Assembly (NCBI GenBank): GCA_017936205.1
Contig: JAGBGB010000079.1
Location: 1 to 5,159 of the forward strand
DNA from: Oscillospiraceae bacterium
GTDB lineage: Bacteria; Bacillota; Clostridia; Oscillospirales; Oscillospiraceae
DNA: 5,159 nt
Direction of reading: 5' to 3'
The notes beneath the pieces are model-generated. The model was given only the letters and a program-made list of their open reading frames with translations. It was not told the DNA's origin and ran no database searches. The translations under genes and the position numbers were made by a program. How positions within the stretch are numbered: position 1 is the stretch's first letter; each line of letters opens with the position of its first letter. This document shows, piece by piece, positions 1 through 5,159 of the stretch.

Positions 1-509
1 ACATTGTTGATCAGCTCCATGATCAGGACGGTCTTACCAACGCCTGCACCGCCGAAGAGACCGATCTTACCACCCTTGGCATAGGGTGCGATCAGGTCTA
101 CGACCTTAATGCCGGTTTCCAGCATTTCTGTTGTGCTCTCCTGCTGATCATAGGAAGGGGGATCCCGATGGATGCTCCACTTTTCACAGGTCACAGGCTG
201 GGGCTTATTATCGATAGCCTTACCTAAGAGGTTAAAGACTCTGCCCAGCGTTTCCTTACCTACAGGAACCTTAATAGCAGCACCCGTATCTACAGCATCC
301 ATGCCACGCATCATGCCGTCGGTGGAGTTCATGGCAATGCAGCGAACCACATCGTCGCCTAACTGCTGAGCGACCTCGCAGATCAGCTTGCCGCCCTCCC
401 GTTCAATTTCAATGGCATTGAGCAGGTCGGGGATCTGTCCGTTGGGGAAACGAATATCCAGAACCGGTCCGATGACCTGCACGACTTTGCCGATATTCTT
501 TGTTTGCAT
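1..509 (-). CDS. atpD: ATP synthase F1 subunit beta, N-terminal part (runs off left edge)
   Basis: Beta is the catalytic subunit of the F1 head; three copies alternate with alpha and make ATP from ADP and phosphate on the cytoplasmic face. The visible 169 residues cover the N-terminal beta-barrel (about 1-80) and the start of the nucleotide-binding domain. The Walker A loop GGAGVGKT is at residues 153-160, preceded by the family stretch around ETGIKVVDL (131-139) and [12 protein letters not shown] (141-152). The full protein is normally about 460-470 residues, so roughly two thirds, including Walker B, the catalytic Glu and the DELSEED-type region, lie beyond the edge. The ATG at 509 is chosen because AAGGAG (520-525) lies 10 nt upstream and the protein then begins [19 protein letters not shown], as is usual for the family. 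It follows atpG by 27 nt. No frame damage is seen. Identity is certain; only the truncation limits the entry. Confidence 0.97.
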   Translation of the reverse strand, partial: MQTKNIGKVVQVIGPVLDIRFPNGQIPDLLNAIEIEREGGKLICEVAQQLGDDVVRCIAMNSTDGMMRGMDAVDTGAAIKVPVGKETLGRVFNLLGKAIDNKPQPVTCEKWSIHRDPPSYDQQESTTEMLETGIKVVDLIAPYAKGGKIGLFGGAGVGKTVLIMELINN

Positions 510-519
510 AGGCTGTTTT

Positions 520-525
520 CTCCTT
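520..525 (-). promoter_or_regulatory. Ribosome binding site of atpD
   Basis: The minus strand reads AAGGAG, 10 nt before the atpD ATG, inside the 27-nt gap after atpG. This is a strong Shine-Dalgarno match at a slightly long but normal spacing, and it fixes the atpD start. Confidence 0.8.
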
Positions 526-536
526 ATATGATACGA

Positions 537-1379
537 TTATAAGGCTTCCGCACCGGACACGATCTCTGTGATCTCCTGTGTGATCACAGCCTGACGGGCA
601 CGGTTGTATTTTAAAACAAGGGTATCAATGATCTCCGTTGCGTTCTTATTGGCAGAATTCATCGCCGTACGACGGGCTCCATGCTCCGAAGCCGTTGCTT
701 CGCACAGGCAGGTGTACAGTACGCCGGACAGATACTGGGGAATGATCTTGGCGATCAGCTCCACAGGATCTCCCTCAATGAGGGCATCTCCGTAGTCCTC
801 CTTCTCCTGACTCAGGGCAATGGGCAGAAGCTGGTGGGTCTGAGGTACCTGAGACAGCATGGACTGGAAGTAGGTAAATGCCACTACCACACGGTCAAAG
901 CGGCCTGCCTCATAGCCCTCACACAGCAGTCCGGCGATCTGAGCACAATCTCCGGTTCCTACTGTAGCAGTTACGGAGAAGAAATCGCTGAGGATCTCAC
1001 AGCCGCTGCGGCGGTAGTATTCCAGGGCCTTCTTACCAATGGGGAGAACACAGTCTCCCGGGGTCAGCATGGCCTTGATCATACGGAACAGGTTGGCATT
1101 ATAGCCCCCTGCCAGACCACGGTCTCCTGCAATGACAATGTAGCAGGTTCGCTGTACCTCTCGCCCTGTAATGAACACAGAGGGATTCTCCCCGGCTGCG
1201 GAATGGAGTCCTGCAATGGCACGCTCCATGACCTTACGATAGGGTCTGGATGCCTCTGCCCGTTCCTTGGCTCTGCGGAGCTTACTGGTTGCCACCAGCT
1301 CCATAGCCTTGGTGATCTGCCGTGTAGATTCTACACTCTTGATCCTTGTTTTGATCTGCTTCATAGAAGCCCCGGACAT
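537..1379 (-). CDS. atpG: ATP synthase F1 subunit gamma (central stalk)
   Basis: Gamma is the rotating shaft that links the c ring to the alpha3beta3 head. The protein is 280 residues, close to the usual 285-290. The N-terminal helix carries the conserved stretch IKSVESTRQITKAMELVA (13-30) followed by basic residues. The AGDRGLAGGYN motif (84-94) opens the Rossmann-like middle domain, and the C-terminal helix ends with the family signature ITQEITEIVSGAEAL (266-280). The ATG at 1379 is preferred over the internal Met6 because AAGGAG sits 7 nt upstream of it; Met6 would lack such a site. The 11-nt gap to atpA, with the Shine-Dalgarno overlapping the atpA stop, implies coupled translation. There are seven cysteines (79, 110, 127, 145, 153, 224, 226), which would fit an anaerobe. 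I see no known redox-regulatory insertion like that of chloroplast gamma. Confidence 0.97.
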   Translation of the reverse strand: MSGASMKQIKTRIKSVESTRQITKAMELVATSKLRRAKERAEASRPYRKVMERAIAGLHSAAGENPSVFITGREVQRTCYIVIAGDRGLAGGYNANLFRMIKAMLTPGDCVLPIGKKALEYYRRSGCEILSDFFSVTATVGTGDCAQIAGLLCEGYEAGRFDRVVVAFTYFQSMLSQVPQTHQLLPIALSQEKEDYGDALIEGDPVELIAKIIPQYLSGVLYTCLCEATASEHGARRTAMNSANKNATEIIDTLVLKYNRARQAVITQEITEIVSGAEAL

Positions 1380-1386
1380 AGCGGAG

Positions 1387-1392
1387 CTCCTT
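1387..1392 (-). promoter_or_regulatory. Ribosome binding site of atpG, overlapping atpA stop
   Basis: The minus strand reads TAAGGAG: the TAA stop of atpA (1391-1393) shares bases with the AAGGAG site of atpG, 7 nt before its ATG. The arrangement suits re-use of ribosomes finishing atpA. The site decides in favour of Met1 over Met6. It lies partly in the palindrome GGAGCTCC (1383-1390), which has no loop and so is unlikely to form a hairpin. Confidence 0.8.
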
Positions 1393-2899
1393 ACCCGAGG
1401 AAGCGTGCCTTACAGGTCTCAATGGCCTGACGCAGCGCTTCTTCGTTTTCCGGGGACAGCACACGGGTATCCCGAATGCTCTCTAAAATACCCGCTGCCT
1501 GAACGGTCAAGTGCTCGAACAGCACAGACTCAAAGCCACGAACACGCTCTACGGGAATATCGCTGAGCATATCGTTGACAACGGCATAAATGATACAGAC
1601 CTGCAGCTCCACATCAATGGGGCTGTTCCGATCCTGCTTCAGGATCTCCACAATACGAGCACCCTGTTCCAGACGGGACTTGGTATCTGCATCCAGATCG
1701 GAGCCGAACTGGGCGAAGGATTGGAGCTCACGGTACTGAGAGTACATGAGCTTCAAGGAGCCGGACACCTTCTTCATTGCCTTGATCTGGGCACTGCCTC
1801 CAACACGGGAGACGGAAATACCGGGGTTGATGGCAGGACGAACACCGGCATGGAACAGCTCAGATTCCAGATAGATCTGACCATCTGTAATAGAGATCAC
1901 ATTGGTAGGAATGTAAGCCGACACATCTCCTGCCTGAGTCTCGATAATGGGCAGGGCTGTCAGGGAGCCTCCGCCGTATTCGGGAGCCAGTCGGGCTGCT
2001 CGTTCCAGCAGACGGGAATGGAGATAGAACACATCTCCGGGGTAAGCCTCTCTTCCGGGGGGACGGCGGATCAGCAGAGACAGGGCACGGTATGCCACTG
2101 CATGCTTGGACAGATCATCGTAGATGATCAGTGCATCCTTCCCCTGATCCATGAAGTATTCACCCATGGTGCAGCCGGAATAGGGAGCAATATACTGCAA
2201 GGGAGCCAGCTCCGAAGCCGTAGCAGAAACTACGATGGTATAATCCATAGCTCCGTTCTTGGTCAGGGTATCTACAAGCTGCGCAACGGTAGAACGCTTC
2301 TGCCCGATGGCAACATAGATACAAATCACACCCTTGCCCTTCTGGTTAATAATGGTATCGGTGGCAATGACAGTTTTACCTGTCTGGCGGTCACCGATGA
2401 TCAACTCTCTCTGGCCTCTGCCAATGGGAATCATGGAGTCAATGGCTTTGATACCCGTCTGCAGAGGGACAGAAACAGACTTTCTCTCAATGATGCCGGG
2501 AGCGTTCCGCTCAATAGGCCGCAGTTCCTTGGAGGCGATGGGGCCCTTGCCGTCAATGGGCTGTCCCAGAGCATCCACAACACGACCGATCATCGCCTCG
2601 CCTACAGGGACGGATACAACACGGCCCGTACGCTTGACCAAGCTGCCCTCGCCGATGCCAACATCCGTACCCAGCATGACCACACTGACAAAGGTTTCTT
2701 CCAAATTCAGGGCCATACCGTAGGAGCCGTTCTCGAAGCTGAGGAGCTCGTTTGCCTTACATTTTTCAAGGCCATGAACCTTGGCAATGCCGTCGCCTAC
2801 CTGTATGACATAGCCGATCTCGTCCTGCTCTGTCTTGGCGGCATAGGTTTTGATCTGGTCTTTAATAATTCTGCTGATGTCGTCAATTTTCAGATTCAC
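1391..2899 (-). CDS. atpA: ATP synthase F1 subunit alpha
   Basis: Alpha is the non-catalytic, nucleotide-binding partner of beta in the F1 hexamer. The protein is 502 residues, the standard length. An N-terminal delta-contacting helix (about 1-25) and beta-barrel (about 26-95) precede the P-loop domain, with Walker A GDRQTGKT at 169-176 and the Walker B strand DALIIYDD at 255-262. The alpha/beta signature [10 protein letters not shown] is at 355-364, followed by Arg365 in SRVGGSAQ, the conserved arginine that reaches into the beta catalytic site. A C-terminal helical domain completes it. The start is GTG at 2899. It is effectively forced: the upstream atpH stop is in the same frame and none of the eight codons between is ATG, GTG or TTG. 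It follows atpH by 24 nt and precedes atpG by 11 nt. All key residues I looked for are present. Confidence 0.98.
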   Translation of the reverse strand: MNLKIDDISRIIKDQIKTYAAKTEQDEIGYVIQVGDGIAKVHGLEKCKANELLSFENGSYGMALNLEETFVSVVMLGTDVGIGEGSLVKRTGRVVSVPVGEAMIGRVVDALGQPIDGKGPIASKELRPIERNAPGIIERKSVSVPLQTGIKAIDSMIPIGRGQRELIIGDRQTGKTVIATDTIINQKGKGVICIYVAIGQKRSTVAQLVDTLTKNGAMDYTIVVSATASELAPLQYIAPYSGCTMGEYFMDQGKDALIIYDDLSKHAVAYRALSLLIRRPPGREAYPGDVFYLHSRLLERAARLAPEYGGGSLTALPIIETQAGDVSAYIPTNVISITDGQIYLESELFHAGVRPAINPGISVSRVGGSAQIKAMKKVSGSLKLMYSQYRELQSFAQFGSDLDADTKSRLEQGARIVEILKQDRNSPIDVELQVCIIYAVVNDMLSDIPVERVRGFESVLFEHLTVQAAGILESIRDTRVLSPENEEALRQAIETCKARFLG

Positions 2900-2903
2900 G
2901 GTT

Positions 2904-2908
2904 TCACC
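2904..2908 (-). promoter_or_regulatory. Weak ribosome binding site of atpA (GGTGA before a GTG start)
   Basis: The minus strand before atpA reads GGTGA then AACC then GTG. GGTGA matches the downstream half of the extended AAGGAGGTGA consensus, and a 4-nt spacer is the right register for that half. There is no GGAG core. With a GTG start this is the weakest initiation region in the window, so coupling to atpH, which ends 24 nt upstream, probably helps. Confidence 0.5.
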
Positions 2909-2923
2909 AACTTTTCTATACGA

Positions 2924-3457
2924 TTATACAATGGCTTCTGCCAAATTCCGCCGCAGGGTCTCCAAACGGTTCTGAATGCTGCCATCCAGCTGCACCCCTG
3001 CGTAACGGAGGCGAATGCCACCTATGAGAGCCGGCTCGATGCGATTGTCCAGCTCCACCTGCTTGCCGGTCATGGCAGAGAGCTTCTGCTTCAGAGCCTG
3101 CTTCTGCCGTTCTTCCATGGGCTTTGCGGTGAGAGCCGTTGCCCTCAGAATATTGTGAGCCTGATCATAGGCTCCCTCGTAGGCTCTCCTACAAGCCGAA
3201 AGGCAGTAGAACGCCCGTTTTTCACATAAAATACACAGGAAATTGCAGAGCATTTCCTCCACCCCTGCAAATGCCTCCTTTAACAGGCGGCACTTCTCCC
3301 CACTGCCTACGGCAGGGGTATCCATAAGGGTAATATACTGAGGCTGCTGCTCCAGAGCTTCACAGATCACTCGAAGCTCTTCACGAACCCGATCTTGGGT
3401 GCCGTTCTCGGCAGAAAGCTCGTACAGAGCCTTCCCGTAGCCAACTGCATCAATCAT
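2924..3457 (-). CDS. atpH: ATP synthase F1 subunit delta (OSCP family)
   Basis: Delta sits on top of F1 and ties the alpha N-termini to the b-subunit stator. The protein is 177 residues, a typical length. The helical N-terminal domain is about 1-105. The C-terminal part has the family pattern TGKQVELDNRIEPALIGGIR (130-149), then the conserved DGS at 158-160 and a final helix NRLETLRRNL. The ATG at 3457 is chosen over an upstream in-frame TTG (3478): it gives MIDAVGYGKALYELS, which fits the family, and has GGGGGAG 4 nt upstream. It overlaps the end of atpF by 8 nt. Oddly, seven cysteines occur (32, 56, 71, 75, 78, 85, 89), five of them within residues 71-89. The C-terminal half is well conserved; the N-terminal half is more divergent, as is usual for delta. 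Confidence 0.95.
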   Translation of the reverse strand: MIDAVGYGKALYELSAENGTQDRVREELRVICEALEQQPQYITLMDTPAVGSGEKCRLLKEAFAGVEEMLCNFLCILCEKRAFYCLSACRRAYEGAYDQAHNILRATALTAKPMEERQKQALKQKLSAMTGKQVELDNRIEPALIGGIRLRYAGVQLDGSIQNRLETLRRNLAEAIV

Positions 3458-3974
3458 GGCTCTCCCCCAAATTCTCAATGAAGGAGTCGATCAGTGCAGT
3501 ATGCTCCTCGCCCTTAATATCTCTCGCCAGAACAGCGGATGCAATATCCAGAGCCATGCCGGAAACATCGTCCTTGATCTCGTTCAGGGCACGCTTTTTT
3601 TCCATTTCGATCTGTTGGTCTGCTCGCTTCAGGGTCTGAGCAGCCTTGTCCTGTGCTTCCCGAAGGATCTCCTCCTCCCGAAGCTGTGCCTTCCGATGAG
3701 CGGCACGGAGAATTTCTTCCTTCTCCTCGTTAGCCTCTGCCAGACGAGTCTCATATTGGGACTTCAGTTCTGCAGCCTCAGTCTTGGACTGATTGGCATC
3801 GGCATAGAGATCGTCGATCTCCTGCTGCCGTTCGTCGATCATCTTTTTCACCGGCTTAAACAGGTACTTCTTCATAACAAAGAACAGAAGCAACAAGTTC
3901 ACCAGGGTAAAAATAGCAGTCCAAACATTCAGATCAACAAAGCCTTCGCTGGCAGCTTGGGTCAAGATGACCAA
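3450..3974 (-). CDS. atpF: ATP synthase Fo subunit b (peripheral stalk)
   Basis: Subunit b forms the stator: a membrane anchor plus a long coiled coil that reaches delta at the top of F1. The protein is 174 residues, within the normal 155-175 range. One membrane segment spans about residues 13-34 (hydrophobic run ending VNLLLLFFVM), followed by the conserved basic patch KKYLFKPVKKMIDER (35-49). A long charged, alanine-rich heptad region (about 50-150) comes next, then a delta-binding tail. The start is TTG at 3974: GGGGAG is 7 nt upstream, an in-frame TGA lies two codons before, and the ATG at 3981 is in another frame. A later TTG at residue 4 is possible but worse placed. It follows atpE by 38 nt and overlaps atpH by 8 nt. 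There is a single b gene and no b' paralogue in the window. Confidence 0.95.
   Translation of the reverse strand: MVILTQAASEGFVDLNVWTAIFTLVNLLLLFFVMKKYLFKPVKKMIDERQQEIDDLYADANQSKTEAAELKSQYETRLAEANEEKEEILRAAHRKAQLREEEILREAQDKAAQTLKRADQQIEMEKKRALNEIKDDVSGMALDIASAVLARDIKGEEHTALIDSFIENLGESHD
3462..3468 (-). promoter_or_regulatory. Ribosome binding site of atpH, inside atpF
   Basis: GGGGGAG lies within the last codons of atpF and 4 nt before the atpH ATG at 3457. The spacing is short but usable. It supports the internal ATG over the TTG at 3478, which has no comparable site at the proper distance. Confidence 0.65.
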
Positions 3975-3981
3975 ATCTCAT

Positions 3982-3987
3982 CTCCCC
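3982..3987 (-). promoter_or_regulatory. Ribosome binding site of atpF deciding a TTG start
   Basis: GGGGAG (within AAAGGGGAG) ends 7 nt before the TTG at 3974. An ATG abuts it at 3979-3981 with no spacer; that ATG is out of frame and its reading frame closes after 15 codons at 3934. Spacing and frame therefore both favour TTG as the atpF start. Confidence 0.75.
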
Positions 3988-4012
3988 TTTCTTTCGTCAC
4001 TCTTCTGTATCC

Positions 4013-4260
<248 letters not shown>

Positions 4261-4270
4261 AAAAAAATGT

Positions 4271-5032
4271 TTATTCTTTTGCTTCCTTCTCTTCCGGAGG
4301 CGGACAGACAGATCCTACATATACCATGGTCAGCATACAGAAAACCAGAGCCTGAATGAATCCGGAGAAAAGGTCAAAATACAAAGATAATACCGCAGGA
4401 ATACCCACCTGCAGGAAAGGGATCTCTCCCAAAATGCCCGGAAGCCAGCCAAAAAGCAAGGAGCTTGCCGCTGCCAAGCCGCTGTATATCATGGCAGTCA
4501 AAACGCCGCCACAAGCCACATTGCCGAAATGACGGAAGGCCAGAGCAATGGGCTGTGCCACTTCGCTGACAATGTTCATAGGGGTCATAACCGCAATCGG
4601 CTCAGTAAAGCCCTTGAGCCATCCTAAAAATCCGAAGTTCTTAATGCTGTGATACCACACCAAGCCGGTTGTGACCAGCGCCCACGCAAGAGTAGTGCTG
4701 AGATCCGCCGTAGCAGAACGAAGGAAGCCGGTCATGCTAATTAGCGTGCCCAAAACCGAAGCACAGAACAAAGTGCCAATATACGGGGCAAAATGAAGAT
4801 TGTGCTGACCCATAGTCTCTCCTACCAAGTTATAGAGCATAGTGACAGCCTTCTCCACCAAGACTTGCTTGCCTCCGGGTCGTTTCTTTAAATTCCGCCC
4901 CAGAAGAACTGCTGCGACCATAAGGATCAGCATGACAATTACAGAGGAAAGAACCGTTTCCGTAATGCTGACAGTCATACCAAAGAGGGTAAATTCAAAT
5001 AGTATCTTAGGGCCGGTAACAGAAATATTCAT
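4271..5032 (-). CDS. atpB: ATP synthase Fo subunit a (ion channel, stator)
   Basis: Subunit a provides the two half-channels beside the c ring. The protein is 253 residues, within the usual 220-280. The first membrane helix is about residues 25-45; a basic loop (46-55, RNLKKRPGGK) follows. Further helices are at about 82-103 and 112-128, then the long tilted hairpin near 150-190 and 205-241. The essential arginine is Arg167 in ALAFRHFGN, the equivalent of E. coli Arg210, and Gln227 in FIQALVF corresponds to the conserved Gln of the last helix. The protein ends in a charged tail (PPPEEKEAKE). The ATG at 5032 has AGGAGG (5040-5045) 7 nt upstream and overlaps the preceding gene's stop as ATGA. 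Glu157 just before the key helix is a candidate channel residue. No anomalies are seen. Confidence 0.97.
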   Translation of the reverse strand: MNISVTGPKILFEFTLFGMTVSITETVLSSVIVMLILMVAAVLLGRNLKKRPGGKQVLVEKAVTMLYNLVGETMGQHNLHFAPYIGTLFCASVLGTLISMTGFLRSATADLSTTLAWALVTTGLVWYHSIKNFGFLGWLKGFTEPIAVMTPMNIVSEVAQPIALAFRHFGNVACGGVLTAMIYSGLAAASSLLFGWLPGILGEIPFLQVGIPAVLSLYFDLFSGFIQALVFCMLTMVYVGSVCPPPEEKEAKE

Positions 5033-5159
5033 TCGCTCTCCTCCTCATCTTCAGGATCTTCCAGTATTCTATATCCTCCCGCAGGCGTCTGCTGAGGGGT
5101 CTTGATCAGCAGTGCTCCTGCAAACAGAGCGATCCGCATAAGGGCAATAGGCAAAAGGG
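5029..5159 (-). CDS. Small membrane protein, C-terminal fragment; possible ATP synthase subunit I (AtpI)
   Basis: Only the last 42 residues are in the window; the start lies beyond the right edge. This is the only one of the three minus-strand frames that stays open to a sensible stop here (the others close at TGA and TAG). The fragment begins with a hydrophobic segment, LLPIALMRIALFAGALLI (1-18), probably the final membrane helix. It then has a short Pro/Gln/Gly linker (about 21-28) and a strongly acidic end in which 8 of the last 10 residues are Asp or Glu. The TGA stop overlaps the atpB ATG as ATGA, so the gene belongs to the operon. In many bacteria the gene immediately before atpB is atpI, a small four-helix protein thought to help c-ring assembly. 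Position and character fit, but 42 residues are too few for a firm assignment, so no symbol is given. Confidence 0.6.
   Translation of the reverse strand, partial: LLPIALMRIALFAGALLIKTPQQTPAGGYRILEDPEDEEESE
5040..5045 (-). promoter_or_regulatory. Ribosome binding site of atpB
   Basis: AGGAGG ends 7 nt before the atpB ATG and lies in the Glu-coding tail of the preceding gene, whose GAG codons supply the purines. Together with the ATGA overlap this suggests coupled translation of the two genes. Confidence 0.8.

Noticed and set aside
531..541. TATAAT at the end of atpG as a -10 promoter box for atpD
   Set aside because: No TTGACA-like -35 element is found about 17 nt upstream, and the gene sits in a tight operon with a 27-nt gap.
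579..588. Perfect palindrome TGTGATCACA, with the wider inverted repeat CTGTGATC...GATCACAG at 566-589, resembling CRP half-sites
   Set aside because: It lies inside the conserved gamma C-terminal signature (AVITQEITEI) and lacks the 6-bp centre of a CRP site. Repeated Ile-Thr and Glu codons explain it, and no gene start is nearby on the plus strand.
681..1430. A 249-codon plus-strand open frame opposite atpG
   Set aside because: Codon-register shadow of atpG, for the same reason: scarcity of sense TTA, CTA and TCA codons. It has no recognisable domain.
1282..1464. Separate 60-codon minus-strand frame across the atpA-atpG junction
   Set aside because: It is an out-of-frame reading of the two real genes, with no family resemblance and no own ribosome site that I can see.
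2113..2129. Inverted repeat GATCATC-GTA-GATGATC
   Set aside because: It encodes the conserved Walker B stretch of alpha (LIIYDDL). The short 7-bp stem is explained by the codons and there is no T-run as for a terminator.
1511..3229. A 572-codon open frame on the plus strand opposite atpA and atpH
   Set aside because: It lies in exact codon register with atpA and atpH, which share a frame. In that register an antisense stop arises only from sense codons TTA, CTA or TCA, which these genes hardly use. The product resembles no family I know, and all coding evidence lies on the minus strand.
3455..3478. Longer delta protein starting at the TTG at 3478
   Set aside because: It would add seven residues (ending in GRA) not typical of delta and extend the overlap with atpF. 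The ATG at 3457 has its own GGGGGAG site.

Overview
The window is an ordinary core-metabolism locus: most of an F-type (F1Fo) ATP synthase operon, with every gene on the minus strand, so transcription runs from the right edge to the left edge. In transcription order it holds the 3' end of a small membrane-protein gene (probably atpI), then atpB (a), atpE (c), atpF (b), atpH (delta), atpA (alpha), atpG (gamma) and the 5' third of atpD (beta), cut by the left edge. The usual next gene, atpC (epsilon), would lie outside. The Fo membrane part occupies roughly 3450-5032 and the F1 part 1-3457.

The genes are tightly packed. The gaps are 11 to 38 nt, and two junctions overlap: ATGA between the upstream gene and atpB, and 8 nt between atpF and atpH. 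I see no internal promoter, terminator, RNA gene, mobile element, CRISPR array or gene-free stretch above 40 nt. The operon promoter and terminator must lie outside the window. Nearly every gene has a purine-rich Shine-Dalgarno site. The strongest combination, a U-run followed by AGGAGG, precedes atpE, whose product is needed in the most copies. Two genes have non-ATG starts: atpF uses TTG and atpA uses GTG.

The organism is probably an anaerobic Firmicute of the Clostridia, perhaps Oscillospirales/Ruminococcaceae-like. This rests on the gene order with separate a, c, b, delta, alpha, gamma and beta genes, GGAGG-type ribosome sites, roughly balanced base composition, many cysteines in soluble subunits (7 each in delta and gamma), and the general look of the proteins. 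The taxonomic call is inference and not proven by the window.

The most informative detail is in the c subunit. Besides the ion-carrying Glu60 in helix 2, it has a second carboxylate, Glu27, in helix 1, together with Val58, Thr61, Thr62 and Tyr65. Without gaps, this matches the Na+-binding positions of Na+-translocating c rings, in the two-carboxylate variant known from Fusobacterium nucleatum. The enzyme may therefore be coupled to Na+. I found no sign of a previously undescribed system.
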